A program made the translations under genes and the position numbers. Of a stretch of 64,000 bases of DNA, positions 42,583 to 55,160 are shown in pieces (position 1 is the stretch's first letter; every line of letters starts with the position of its first letter). This stretch comes from Azonexus sp. R2A61 (GTDB taxonomy: Bacteria > Pseudomonadota > Gammaproteobacteria > Burkholderiales > Rhodocyclaceae). The notes below the pieces were generated by a model. The model was given only the letters and a program-made list of their open reading frames with translations, did no database searches and was not told the origin of the DNA. The DNA is taken from NCBI RefSeq assembly GCF_021401135.1, contig NZ_JACBFO010000006.1, positions 1 through 64,000 of the forward strand, given 5' to 3'.

Positions 42583-42980
42583 TCAAACTCCTGATACTGT
42601 GCAGCGCCCTGCTTGCCGGCAGCGCCCACGCCTATACCGCCCAGGAATTGCTGGAGGACTGCCGCCAGGCCGAACGGATGTACGGCGGCGAGAAGAACAG
42701 CGATCCGATCTTTGCAATGCGCAGCGGCCGCTGTATTTCCTATGTCGCCGGCTTTGCCGACGGTTACGCCGTCAGTGACTACCTGGCCGGCAAAATCGGC
42801 ATGAAGATCAACGCTTTCTGCCTGCCCAATGACGACGATCTGTCGATGCGACTGGTCCGCGCGGTGGTGATCCATGTCGAGCGCGTGCCACCGAGTACCA
42901 CCGCAACTACCGCCACGCTGGTGGCCGGCGCACTGGCCAAAGCCTTCCCTTGTCCGGATTCACTTGAATCGAAGAAGTGA
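42579..42980 (+). CDS. Secreted Rap1a/Tai-immunity-family-like protein
   Basis: This 133-residue protein has a signal peptide (MIKLLILCSALLAGSAHA). Cysteines are spaced as in the Rap1a/Tai fold: C near residue 29, C near 52 (G-R-C-I-S-Y-V-A-G-F-A-D-G), C near 81 (F-C-L-P) and C near 126 (F-P-C). In other bacteria this family contains periplasmic immunity proteins against type VI amidase effectors, but many members sit far from any toxin, and none is next to this one. Its ATG overlaps the cobA TGA. Confidence 0.7.
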   Translation: MIKLLILCSALLAGSAHAYTAQELLEDCRQAERMYGGEKNSDPIFAMRSGRCISYVAGFADGYAVSDYLAGKIGMKINAFCLPNDDDLSMRLVRAVVIHVERVPPSTTATTATLVAGALAKAFPCPDSLESKK

Positions 42981-42986
42981 TTCGGG

Positions 42987-42992
42987 GATAAT
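42987..42992 (+). promoter_or_regulatory. Candidate -10 element for tRNA-Leu
   Basis: GATAAT lies 14 bases before the mature 5' end of the tRNA, the expected distance for a short leader. It starts in the tail of the gap after the Rap1a-like gene stop. Confidence 0.35.
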
Positions 42993-43005
42993 CCGGCCTC
43001 CACGC

Positions 43006-43090
43006 GCCCCGGTGGCGGAATCGGTAGACGCAGCGGATTCAAAATCCGCCGCTTAACGGCGTGCCAGTTCGAGTCTGGCCCGGGGCACCA
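43006..43090 (+). tRNA. tRNA-Leu (anticodon CAA)
   Basis: The 85 bases fold as a class II tRNA. The acceptor stem is GCCCCGG/CCGGGGC, the D arm contains GGTAGACGC, and the anticodon stem GCGGA/TCCGC carries loop TTCAAAA (anticodon CAA). A long variable arm follows, and the T arm contains GTTCGAGTC. The 3' CCA is encoded at 43088-43090. Confidence 0.97.
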
Positions 43091-43101
43091 AGGATGTGAA
43101 G

Positions 43102-43126
43102 AAAAGCCTGCGCAATGCAGGCTTTT
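43102..43126. terminator. Bidirectional terminator between tRNA-Leu and the yfiB-like gene
   Basis: AAAAGCCTGC pairs with GCAGGCTTTT around a five-base loop. Flanking A and T runs make it usable from both sides: after the tRNA on the plus strand, and after the lipoprotein gene (stop at 43133) on the minus strand. Confidence 0.85.
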
Positions 43127-43132
43127 CCGTTT

Positions 43133-43621
43133 TCAGCCGCCAGGAATCACCAGCACGACACGGCGGTTCTGCATCCGTCCTTCGACGCTCTGATTGCTGG
43201 CCACCGGCGCTCGACTGCCGACGCCGCGCACTTTGACCCCGACCGCCGGCAAGCCGCTGGCAATCAGGACATCGGCAACAGCCTGCGCCCGTTTCAGCGA
43301 CAACTGCTCGTTGTGTGCGACGCTGCCCGTGGCATCGGTGTGACCATCGACCCGAACGCTGGGAATTTCCAGCTTGGTCAGCAAAGCGCTGATCTTGCCG
43401 ACCGCCAGCCGGGCTTCCGGTGTCAGGACGGATTCGTTGGAACCGAACAGCAGTTTCTCGGAAGCGCTGAACTCCCAACCCTCGTCGGATTCGACAAAGC
43501 CTTGCTGCTTGAGCGCGGCAATCTGCGCCTCGCTCAGGCCACGCCGGGTTTCCGGCGCACTCTGACACCCCAGCAGCAACACGCCGCAGAACATGAACAA
43601 CCCCATCGACAACTTGCGCAT
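43133..43621 (-). CDS. yfiB: OmpA-domain lipoprotein, YfiB-like
   Basis: This 162-residue lipoprotein has a lipobox L-L-L-G-C near residue 19 and a C-terminal OmpA-type peptidoglycan-binding domain. The domain includes V-D-G-H-T-D-A-T-G, L-S-L-K-R-A-Q-A-V and R-G-V-G-S, with M-Q-N-R-R at the end. Position and order match yfiB of the YfiBNR system, where it sequesters the periplasmic repressor YfiR. Its ATG shares one base with the upstream diguanylate cyclase stop. The symbol is by synteny and architecture, not by close similarity that I can measure. Confidence 0.8.
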   Translation of the reverse strand: MRKLSMGLFMFCGVLLLGCQSAPETRRGLSEAQIAALKQQGFVESDEGWEFSASEKLLFGSNESVLTPEARLAVGKISALLTKLEIPSVRVDGHTDATGSVAHNEQLSLKRAQAVADVLIASGLPAVGVKVRGVGSRAPVASNQSVEGRMQNRRVVLVIPGG

Positions 43622-44895
43622 CAGGAAGACTCCTTTCCTCTGATCGTGCCGCGCGGCGGCGGCGCGACCGAATACACGCCGCGGCCCGCCCGCTTCGACT
43701 CATACATGGCTTCGTCGGCCTTTTTCAGCAAACCGGCGGCGTCGACCGCACGATCGGGGTAAAAGGCGATGCCGATGCTGAGCGACACATTGAGCATCCG
43801 CCCGGACGGCAACTCGATCGGTTCGACCATGCTCTCCAGCATGCCGCCCGCGATGCGCGCGGCCTGCGACAGATCGCTCAGCGGCGACAGCAGCACGGCG
43901 AATTCGTCGCCCCCCAGGCGCGCCACCAGATCGCTCTCGCGCACACGGGCGCGCAGACGCCGGGCGATGGCGCACAACACCACATCGCCGACCTCGTGCC
44001 CCAACTCGTCGTTGATCGACTTGAATCGATCGGCATCGATGAAGAACAGCGCGGCATGCCCTCCGTCCCGGTTCGCCGCCGCCAGCACCTTGCCCAGGCG
44101 ATCCTCGAAACCGGCGCGATTGGCCAGGCCGGTCAGCGGGTCATGGCTGGCACGGTAGGCAAGCACTTCATGGTGACTGCGCATCTGCTCCTGCCAGCGT
44201 TCGAGTTCCGCCAGCAGGGCGTTGAAATCGTCTCCCAGATCGCGCAGCTCGGCGATCGCCGCCGGCGCGACCCGCCGCTCGAAGCGCCGCTCGCGGCGCG
44301 CACCGGCCGCCACTGTCGCCAGATTCTGCAGGGGCGCCGCAATGTCGCGGCTGGCCCGTCGCGACAGTCGGACCGCGACGCTGCCGCACAACAGCAACGA
44401 CAACGCACCGCAAACGCCGGCGATCAACAGGAACATGGCCAGATCCCGGCCCGAGCCGAACAGTTTGACCATGCCGACATCCCGGCCATTGTGACGGATC
44501 GCCTCGACCGCCGGGTCGGGCAGAAAGGCCCGGGCCAGCAGGCTTTCCAGGAATCCCCAGCCGCGCGGCACGGGGGCCTGCCAGCGGGCGACTTCCGAGC
44601 CATCCCGGTCGGTGACGTAAGCCACCGACACCGGCCGGCTTTGGGTCATCTGCTCCAACGCCTCGAACGCCGCATCGCGATCGCCGAACACCACCGGCGC
44701 TTCGACTGCATAAGCGACCGAACGGGCGGAAAGCGCCAGGTTGTCGAGCATGTAGAAACGCAGGGCGATCAGGCCGAGCACGAACAACGACGCGCCAACC
44801 AGCAGTACGGCGATCAACGCCAGCCGCATGTTGGTCACGTGCAGCACGTCGGCCAGCGTCGGCAGTCGGTCCGGCGATGCCTTCGCCGTACTCAC
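43621..44895 (-). CDS. yfiN: Membrane diguanylate cyclase, YfiN-like
   Basis: This 424-residue enzyme makes cyclic di-GMP from two GTP. From GTG 44895 (overlapping the yfiR stop) it has membrane segments at about residues 25-46 and 152-172 bracketing a periplasmic sensor domain. A HAMP linker and coiled coil follow at about residues 175-245. The GGDEF domain has the active-site motif G-G-D-E-F at 328-332. The allosteric inhibition site R-E-S-D is at 319-322, five residues upstream, so product inhibition is likely. In the model system YfiR binds the periplasmic part and holds it inactive. Confidence 0.9.
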   Translation of the reverse strand: MSTAKASPDRLPTLADVLHVTNMRLALIAVLLVGASLFVLGLIALRFYMLDNLALSARSVAYAVEAPVVFGDRDAAFEALEQMTQSRPVSVAYVTDRDGSEVARWQAPVPRGWGFLESLLARAFLPDPAVEAIRHNGRDVGMVKLFGSGRDLAMFLLIAGVCGALSLLLCGSVAVRLSRRASRDIAAPLQNLATVAAGARRERRFERRVAPAAIAELRDLGDDFNALLAELERWQEQMRSHHEVLAYRASHDPLTGLANRAGFEDRLGKVLAAANRDGGHAALFFIDADRFKSINDELGHEVGDVVLCAIARRLRARVRESDLVARLGGDEFAVLLSPLSDLSQAARIAGGMLESMVEPIELPSGRMLNVSLSIGIAFYPDRAVDAAGLLKKADEAMYESKRAGRGVYSVAPPPRGTIRGKESS

Positions 44896-45437
44896 TGAGC
44901 CTCCTGCCGGCGGCGAACCAGTTGCAGGACCTTGGGATTGACGCGCACGGCGCTGCGCGAGATTGCATCGACGTTGACCAGCAGGCCAACCTCGCCGGCT
45001 TTCACGCTCAGGCAGAACATGGCGGGATCGGCGCACAGCGGGTCATTTTCGACCAGGGTCAGCACCGGCCGCCCGATAGCCGCCGCCAGCAAGGCGGCAC
45101 GCTGGGCAGCGCTCAGCCCGGCCAGATAGAGCACGTCACAACCGGACAGCGCACCGGCATCGCCGCCGCCGACGCTCTGCAAGGTCAGCGGCACATCGAG
45201 CGCAGCCGCCAGTTCGCCGGCATTCCCGCTCAGATAGACCGGCTTGCCGGCAACGCAGAAACGATAGCTTTCCGGCGTCTGCGGCCAGCGCGCGTAGCCG
45301 ATGATGCCGGACACCATCCGGGACACCTGCGCCGCGGGCTCGGGAGCCGCAGCGTCCGACGACTCCGTGCGCAGAACGCCGGCAATGGCCAGGCCGGCAA
45401 ACAGGAGGGACAGGAAGGGAGCGAGAAAACGGCGCAC
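44892..45437 (-). CDS. yfiR: YfiR-family periplasmic regulator
   Basis: This 181-residue protein starts at GTG and carries a signal-anchor-like N-terminus (FLAPFLSLLFAGLAIAGVL). The YfiR/DUF4154 pattern is visible: G-I-I-G-Y-A-R-W-P, Y-R-F-C-V-A-G, C-D-V-L-Y-L, and a final L-L-V-N-V-D-A-I-S-R-S-A-V-R-V-N-P-K-V-L. It also has paired cysteines, as in redox-sensing YfiR. It is the first gene of a three-gene coupled operon with the diguanylate cyclase and the OmpA-like lipoprotein. Confidence 0.87.
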   Translation of the reverse strand: MRRFLAPFLSLLFAGLAIAGVLRTESSDAAAPEPAAQVSRMVSGIIGYARWPQTPESYRFCVAGKPVYLSGNAGELAAALDVPLTLQSVGGGDAGALSGCDVLYLAGLSAAQRAALLAAAIGRPVLTLVENDPLCADPAMFCLSVKAGEVGLLVNVDAISRSAVRVNPKVLQLVRRRQEAQ

Positions 45438-45631
45438 GGAAACCCGATCAGGCAGGAAGGCGGTCGCCAGCGTAGCGACAGCACGTTTGCAGATACTTTG
45501 ATGAGCTGATCATAACGTCTGGCAGCGGGGTGGGCAATTACAACAGCAAGCAATTGATTTTCCTTGCTTCCAGCCCGTATCATTCCGCCCTTCGCCGTTT
45601 TCCGGCCTCCGCCCTTCGAGCCATTTCCGCC

Positions 45632-47783
<2,152 letters not shown>

Positions 47784-47826
47784 TAGAATCGCCCGTTCTG
47801 CAAATTTCTTATCCGGAGACAACCGA

Positions 47827-48150
47827 ATGATCAGTCTTGCCCATGCCCAGACCGCTGGCGCAGCCGACCCGACGGGGGGTTTCATGCAACTGCTGCCGAT
47901 GATCCTGATGTTCGTCGTGCTGTGGTTCCTGATGATCCGCCCGCAAATGAAGAAGGCCAAGGAACACAAGGCGCTGCTCGCCGCACTGCAGAAGGGCGAC
48001 GAAGTCGTCACCGGCGGCGGCCTGGTCGGCAAGGTCACCAAGGTCGACGACAGTTACGTCAAGGTCGAGATCGCCGAAGGCACCGAAGTCGTGGTCCAGA
48101 AGCCCGCCGTCGCCATCGTGCTGCCCAAGGGCACGCTGAAATCGCTGTAA
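47827..48150 (+). CDS. yajC: Preprotein translocase accessory subunit YajC
   Basis: This 107-residue protein has one membrane span at about residues 18-38 (PMILMFVVLWFLMIRPQ). A basic, soluble domain with G-D-E-V-V-T-G-G-G-L-V-G-K-V follows, typical of YajC. It associates with SecDF-SecYEG in the inner membrane. A TAGAAT at 47784-47789 may supply a promoter within the end of tgt. The ribosome site CCGGAGAC precedes the ATG. Confidence 0.96.
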   Translation: MISLAHAQTAGAADPTGGFMQLLPMILMFVVLWFLMIRPQMKKAKEHKALLAALQKGDEVVTGGGLVGKVTKVDDSYVKVEIAEGTEVVVQKPAVAIVLPKGTLKSL

Positions 48151-48160
48151 TCCGATCCCG

Positions 48161-48184
48161 AAAGGCGGCTGCGGCCGCCTTTTT
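48161..48184 (+). terminator. Terminator-like hairpin between yajC and secD
   Basis: AAAGGCGGC pairs with GCCGCCTTT (nine pairs, TGCG loop) and runs into a short T tract. It lies ten bases after yajC and 16 bases before the secD ATG, so it would cut or reduce transcription into secD unless read through. Confidence 0.7.
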
Positions 48185-48199
48185 CGCTTCAAAGCTGCC

Positions 48200-50077
48200 A
48201 TGAACCGATACCCTCTCTGGAAGTACGTCGTCGTCGCCCTGGCGTTGATCTTCGGCTTCGTCTTCACCCTGCCCAATTTCTTCGGCGAATCGCCGGCCGT
48301 CCAGGTTTCCAGCGCCAAGGTCACGCTCAAGGTCGACACCGCCACCCAGTCGCGTGTCGAAGACATCCTGCGCACCGCCGGCATCGCCCATGACGGCATC
48401 CAGCTGGACAATGTCGGCGTCAAGGTACGCTTCAAGGATACCGACACCCAGTTGAAGGCCAAGGACGCCATCGAGCGCGCCTTCAACCCGGACCCCGCCG
48501 ACGCCCAGTACGTCGTCGCGTTGAACCTGCTTTCCGCCTCGCCGCGCTGGTTGACCGCCATGCACGCGCTGCCGATGTATCTCGGCCTGGACCTGCGCGG
48601 TGGCGTGCACTTCCTGCTGCAGGTCGACATGAAGGGCGCGCTTGAAAAACGCCTGGACTCGACTGCTGCCGACCTGCGCAGCCTGCTGCGCGACAAGAAC
48701 CTGCGGCACGGCGGCATCAACCGCGACGGCGACCGCATCGTCATCAAGTTCCGCGATGCCGAGACCCGCGACGGCGCCCGCCTGCAACTGTCGAACAACG
48801 CGCCCGACCTGCTCGTCGCCGAAGCCGGCGCCGGCGATGACCTGCGCCTGATCGCCACGCTGAAGCCGGAAGCGCTGAAGAAGATCGGCGAATTCGCCAT
48901 CAAGCAGAACATCAACACGCTGCACAACCGGATCAACGAACTCGGCGTCGCCGAGCCGGTGATCCAGCAGCAGGGCGCCGACCGCATCGTCGTCCAGTTG
49001 CCCGGCGTACAGGACACCGCCAAGGCCAAGGACATCCTCGGCCGTACCGCGACCCTGGAAATCCGCATGGTCGACGACACGCCGGGCGCGCTCGACGCCG
49101 CACTGGCCGGCAACCCGCCGTTCGGCACCGAAGCCTACGTTGAACGCGGCGGCTCGCCGCTGCTGGTCAAGAAGCAGGTCGTACTGACCGGCGACCGGCT
49201 GACCGACGCCCAGCCGGGCTTCGACGGCCAGAACCACGAACCGGCCGTGCACCTGACGCTGGATTCGGCCGGTGCGCGCATCTTCAAGGACATCACGCGC
49301 GACAACGTCGGCAAGCGGATGGCCATCCTGCTGATCGAGAAGGGCAAGGGCGAAGTGGTCACCGCGCCGGTCATCCGTACCGAGATCGGCGGCGGCCGCG
49401 TGCAGATTTCCGGCCGCATGACGACCAGCGAGGCCAACGACGTCGCGCTGCTGCTGCGCGCCGGTTCGCTGGCGGCGCCGATGGACATCGTCGAGGAACG
49501 CACGATCGGCCCGACGCTCGGCGCCGAGAACATCAAGCGCGGCTTCCACTCGACGCTGTGGGGCTTCGTGGCGATCGCCGTATTCATGATCCTCTACTAC
49601 CAGATGTTCGGTTTCATCTCGGTCGTCGCGCTGGCTTCCAACCTGCTGCTGCTGGTCGCGCTGCTGTCCTTGCTGCAGGCCACGCTGACGCTGCCCGGCA
49701 TCGCCGCCATCGCGCTGACGCTGGGCATGGCGATCGACGCCAACGTGCTGATCAACGAACGCATCCGCGAGGAACTGCGCGCCGGCATGCCGCCGCAGGC
49801 CGCCATCGCCGAAGGCTACGAACGCGCCTTCGGCACCATCCTGGACTCCAACATCACCACGCTGATCGCCGGCCTGGCCCTGCTCATCTTCGGCTCCGGC
49901 CCGGTGCGCGGCTTTGCCGTGGTGCACTGCCTGGGCATCATGACCTCGATCTTCTCGGCGGTGCTGATCTCGCGTTCGCTGGTCAACCTGATCTACGGTC
50001 GCCAGAAGAAGCTCGCCAAGGTGTCGATCGGCGCCATCTGGAAACCGGGCAATGTTGCGGTCGACCGCAAGAACTGA
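48200..50077 (+). CDS. secD: Protein translocase subunit SecD
   Basis: This 625-residue RND-type protein helps the Sec system pull proteins across the inner membrane using the proton gradient. Six membrane segments are predicted: one N-terminal (K-Y-V-V-V-A-L-A-L-I-F-G-F) and five C-terminal, with a large periplasmic domain between. Family residues include G-L-D-L-R-G-G-V-H-F, L-G-M-A-I-D-A-N-V-L-I-N-E-R and G-P-V-R-G-F-A. The last codons contain the palindrome TGCGGTCGACCGCA (50056-50069). It is 12 bases upstream of secF. Confidence 0.97.
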   Translation: MNRYPLWKYVVVALALIFGFVFTLPNFFGESPAVQVSSAKVTLKVDTATQSRVEDILRTAGIAHDGIQLDNVGVKVRFKDTDTQLKAKDAIERAFNPDPADAQYVVALNLLSASPRWLTAMHALPMYLGLDLRGGVHFLLQVDMKGALEKRLDSTAADLRSLLRDKNLRHGGINRDGDRIVIKFRDAETRDGARLQLSNNAPDLLVAEAGAGDDLRLIATLKPEALKKIGEFAIKQNINTLHNRINELGVAEPVIQQQGADRIVVQLPGVQDTAKAKDILGRTATLEIRMVDDTPGALDAALAGNPPFGTEAYVERGGSPLLVKKQVVLTGDRLTDAQPGFDGQNHEPAVHLTLDSAGARIFKDITRDNVGKRMAILLIEKGKGEVVTAPVIRTEIGGGRVQISGRMTTSEANDVALLLRAGSLAAPMDIVEERTIGPTLGAENIKRGFHSTLWGFVAIAVFMILYYQMFGFISVVALASNLLLLVALLSLLQATLTLPGIAAIALTLGMAIDANVLINERIREELRAGMPPQAAIAEGYERAFGTILDSNITTLIAGLALLIFGSGPVRGFAVVHCLGIMTSIFSAVLISRSLVNLIYGRQKKLAKVSIGAIWKPGNVAVDRKN

Positions 50078-50089
50078 GGAAAAACGGTC

Positions 50090-51037
50090 ATGGAATTCTT
50101 CCGCATCAAGAACGACATCCCCTTCATGCGCCATGCGCTGAAGTTCAACATCATCTCCTTCATCACCTTCCTGCTCGCCGTCTTCTTCCTGGTCACCAAG
50201 GGCCTGCACCTGTCGGTGGAATTCACCGGCGGCACGCTGATCGAGGTCAAGTACGAACAGGCCGCCGATCTCGAGAAGATCCGCGGCGCGCTCGGCAAGA
50301 GCGGCTTCTCCGACTACGCGGTGCAGAACTTCGGTTCGTCGCAGGACGTGCTGATCCGCCTGCCGCTGCGCGGCGCCCAGGACAGCGCGCAACAGGGCGA
50401 GGCGGTCATGCAGGCGCTGACGGCCGAGGCGCCGGGCGCCGATCTCAAGCGCGTCGAATTCGTCGGCCCGCAGGTCGGCCGCGAACTGGCCGAGAACGGC
50501 GCGCTGGCGCTGCTACTGGTGATCATCGGCATCGTCGTCTACCTGGCTTTCCGCTTCGAATGGCGCTTCTCGGTCTCGGCGATCATAGCCAACCTGCACG
50601 ACGTGATCATCATCCTCGGCTTCTTCGCCGCCTTCCAGTGGGAGTTCTCGCTGTCGGTGCTGGCGGCGGTGCTGGCCGTGCTCGGCTACTCGGTGAACGA
50701 ATCGGTGGTGGTCTTCGACCGCGTCCGCGAAACCTTCAAGAAGGTGCGCGGCCTGAACACGCCGCAAGTCCTCGACCACGCGATCACCAGCACGATCAGC
50801 CGGACCATCATCACCCACGGTTCGACGCAGATCATGGTCCTGTCGATGCTGATCTTCGGCGGCGAAACGCTGTACTACTTCTCGCTGGCGCTGACCATCG
50901 GCATCTGCTTCGGCATCTACTCGTCGGTGCTGGTCGCCAGCCCGCTGGTGATGTGGCTGGGCGTTTCGCGCGAACAGTTCGTCAAGCCGAAAAAGGCGGT
51001 CGCCGAAGGCGTCACCGACGATGGCGCCTGCGTCTGA
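50090..51037 (+). CDS. secF: Protein translocase subunit SecF
   Basis: This 315-residue partner of SecD has six membrane segments. It carries S-V-E-F-T-G-G-T-L-I-E-V near residue 45, G-Y-S-V-N-E-S-V-V-V-F-D-R-V-R-E and the R-T-I-I-T-H-G-S-T type motif of the family. It forms a complex with SecD and YajC. It is followed by a strong palindromic terminator that ends the queA-tgt-yajC-secDF run. Confidence 0.97.
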   Translation: MEFFRIKNDIPFMRHALKFNIISFITFLLAVFFLVTKGLHLSVEFTGGTLIEVKYEQAADLEKIRGALGKSGFSDYAVQNFGSSQDVLIRLPLRGAQDSAQQGEAVMQALTAEAPGADLKRVEFVGPQVGRELAENGALALLLVIIGIVVYLAFRFEWRFSVSAIIANLHDVIIILGFFAAFQWEFSLSVLAAVLAVLGYSVNESVVVFDRVRETFKKVRGLNTPQVLDHAITSTISRTIITHGSTQIMVLSMLIFGGETLYYFSLALTIGICFGIYSSVLVASPLVMWLGVSREQFVKPKKAVAEGVTDDGACV

Positions 51038-51058
51038 GGCGTCCTGCGGTCGACATGA

Positions 51059-51086
51059 AAAAGCCACCGGATCCGGTGGCTTTTTT
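51059..51086 (+). terminator. Rho-independent terminator after secF
   Basis: GCCACCGG and CCGGTGGC pair around AT, flanked by AAAA and TTTTTT. The flanking runs would let it work on both strands, which suits the convergent cytochrome gene. Confidence 0.92.
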
Positions 51087-51121
51087 GTTTTTCCGGCCGG
51101 CGTTTCACCGCCGCCCGGATT

Positions 51122-51817
51122 TCACCAGGACGGTGTCGTCGCGGCAGGGGCCGGCGGCGGCGGGGCCGGCATCCAGGCCCCGCTGGCGCCATAGACCGCT
51201 GCTGCGGCAAGTATCAGCGCGACCAGCAGCGCAACAAAACCGCCGCCTTTCGCCGACTCCGCCGGCCCTTCGGTTTCCTTCCAGCCGACAACCATCGGCT
51301 TGACCAGGTTGTCCTTGCGGACATGGGCATAGAACACGATGGCCGCCAGATGCAACGCCACCAGCAGGATCAGCAGATTGACCAGCAGATGATGGAAGCC
51401 GGTCAGGCGGTCGCTGACCGCCTTGCCGACCAGATCAAGCAAGGGGCCGTTGAAGGCGATGTCGTCATTGGCAAACAGACCGCTCGTCACCTGCAGCGCA
51501 CAAACCGCCAGCAGACCGAACACCGATAGCGCGCCCAACGGATTGTGCCCGGGACGCCGCCAGGCCCCTTTCAGGTAGGTCGAAATCTTGGCCGGCGTCG
51601 GGAAGAACTCGCCAAAACGCGCATAGGTCGAGCCGATAAAGCCCCAGACCACGCGAAAGACGAGCAGACCGACGATCAGCAGGCCGAGCTTGGCATGCCA
51701 TTCGATCCAGTTGCCGCCGACCTGCCCGGTGATCACTGCCGCCACGATGGACAAGGCCAGCAACCAGTGAAAAAGACGCGTCGGCAAGTCCCAGAGATAG
51801 ATGCGTTGACTGTTCAT
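51122..51817 (-). CDS. Cytochrome b561-family membrane protein
   Basis: This 231-residue protein has four core membrane segments, including T-R-L-F-H-W-L-L-A-L (haem His), W-H-A-K-L-G-L-L, L-Q-V-T-S-G-L and F-H-H-L-L-V-N-L-L. A fifth hydrophobic stretch precedes a Pro/Ala-rich tail (MPAPPPPAPAATTPS). The family moves electrons in the inner membrane, often to a c-type cytochrome. I chose the ATG at 51817, which has GAGG about eight bases upstream, over one 11 codons earlier. It follows the cytochrome c' gene, a likely redox partner. Confidence 0.88.
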   Translation of the reverse strand: MNSQRIYLWDLPTRLFHWLLALSIVAAVITGQVGGNWIEWHAKLGLLIVGLLVFRVVWGFIGSTYARFGEFFPTPAKISTYLKGAWRRPGHNPLGALSVFGLLAVCALQVTSGLFANDDIAFNGPLLDLVGKAVSDRLTGFHHLLVNLLILLVALHLAAIVFYAHVRKDNLVKPMVVGWKETEGPAESAKGGGFVALLVALILAAAAVYGASGAWMPAPPPPAPAATTPSW

Positions 51818-51845
51818 CCTAGACCTCGTTGTTATGGTTGTTTGA

Positions 51846-51871
51846 AACAAAAAGGGCGCCTAGCGGCGCCC
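51846..51871 (-). terminator. Terminator after the cytochrome c' gene
   Basis: On the minus strand GGGCGCC and GGCGCCC pair around a four-base loop and are followed by TTTTTG. It separates the cytochrome c' gene from the b561 gene, so the latter may depend on read-through or on its own promoter. Confidence 0.8.
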
Positions 51872-51898
51872 CGGCTCAAGCACTGCGCCTGATTCCGC

Positions 51899-52354
51899 TC
51901 ACTTGTTGCGGAAATCGTCGTGACAGGACTTGCAGGTGCCGCCCAGCTTGCCGAACGCGGCCTTGACTGCCGCGGCGTCGCCGGTGGCGGCAACCTTGGC
52001 CAGATCGTTGGCGGCCGCGTTGAAATCGCCGGCGATCTTGCCGACCTTGGCGCCCTCGGTGAACAGTTCCGGCTTGACCTTGGTTTCATGGAAACCACTG
52101 CCCTTGTCGCTGCCCGGCACATAGAGCTTGCCCATGCCGGAATTGGCGATCGCCTGGATCACGTTGGCCGCCTGGATCACTTCGTCCTTGTTATAGGCAC
52201 CGTCGAGGCTGGCTTTGATGCGGCCCATATTCCAGCCCATCGTGGCGTAGTTCGCCTGACGCCACTTGATGGCGTCTTCGACCTTGACCTGGGCCTGCGC
52301 GGAAGCGGCCAGGGTGGCGGCGACCAGTGCGAGAGTCAGCTTGCTTTTCATCAT
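51899..52354 (-). CDS. Cytochrome c' (class II cytochrome c)
   Basis: This is about 150 residues, with two adjacent Met codons at the start. The second, at 52351, is better spaced from GGAG. A signal peptide (TLALVAATLAASAQA) is followed by a four-helix-bundle-type sequence. The C-terminal haem motif C-K-S-C-H is at residues 140-144, the classic position for cytochrome c'. It is periplasmic; the family binds NO and may shuttle electrons or protect against nitrosative stress. It pairs with the adjacent cytochrome b561. Confidence 0.92.
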   Translation of the reverse strand: MMKSKLTLALVAATLAASAQAQVKVEDAIKWRQANYATMGWNMGRIKASLDGAYNKDEVIQAANVIQAIANSGMGKLYVPGSDKGSGFHETKVKPELFTEGAKVGKIAGDFNAAANDLAKVAATGDAAAVKAAFGKLGGTCKSCHDDFRNK

Positions 52355-52481
52355 GTTCTCCGTTGTATTGGCAAAACGCTCCATCCGAGCGGGACGAGCA
52401 CGAAAATTATAGCCCGCTAATATGACACCCGCCGCACAGGATGCGCGGCGATATCGAAAGCAATTGTAAAAAGGCCGGACT

Positions 52482-52799
52482 TCAGACCGCGAACAGATGC
52501 TTGACGCGCAAGGCCGGCGAGCCGGCTTCGATCTGCAGCAGGCGAGCGATGTTCGGATGCTTGCCGGGGTTGGCGCGCTCGTCCTCGGTATGCTCGGCAA
52601 AGATTTCCAGGCCCTTCTTCGCCGCCTCGACATTGATCGAACCATAGGTCTGGGCAAGGTGGTTATACACGGCGAGCGAACCCTGGCTGCCGGCCTTGTT
52701 CTCGATCGACGCAACGATATTGCCGTCGGCGTCGAGCAGGTTGATGGCGGCAAGGTGGGAAATGCCGGGAAGTTTCTTCAGGTTTTCAGCAAATGACAT
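52482..52799 (-). CDS. DUF2322-family protein
   Basis: This 105-residue soluble protein runs from the ATG at 52799. A TTG two codons earlier is possible. The pattern F-A-E-N-L-K-K-L-P, I-E-N-K-A-G-S-Q-G-S-L-A-V-Y and A-K-K-G-L-E-I-F-A-E-H-T-E-D matches DUF2322, a small family of unknown function found in betaproteobacteria. It starts just after the stop of a small membrane-protein gene on the same strand. Confidence 0.78.
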   Translation of the reverse strand: MSFAENLKKLPGISHLAAINLLDADGNIVASIENKAGSQGSLAVYNHLAQTYGSINVEAAKKGLEIFAEHTEDERANPGKHPNIARLLQIEAGSPALRVKHLFAV

Positions 52800-52801
52800 G
52801 A

Positions 52802-52995
52802 TCAATGAGTCTTGCGTTTGTTCAGGAACAGGCCGAAGCCCACGCCGCCGGCAAAGCTGGCCAGCGGCAGCAGCAACAGCGGCACCGGCAGGGATCCGGC
52901 ATCGCCGGCCAGCAACGCGCCGGTCAGCACCAGCAGCCCGAATGCCAGGCCCAGCGCACCGCCCTTGAGGGCGGCATTGAGCGCCTGCGACGACA

Positions 52996-52996
<1 letters not shown>
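52802..52996 (-). CDS. Small membrane protein of unknown function
   Basis: This 64-residue protein has two hydrophobic segments (about residues 13-31 and 37-57) and a basic end (NKRKTH). Its ATG shares one base with the purB stop (TGATG), so it is likely translated together with purB. I do not recognise a family. The clean coupling and the hydrophobic pattern support it as a real gene. Confidence 0.6.
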
Positions 52997-55085
<2,089 letters not shown>

Positions 55086-55160
55086 ACCGCCGCACACGCC
55101 GGGCGAACCAATCGGGGCCCGGCGCTGTCCACCCGGTCGACACCGGCCGGAATCCTTCCC

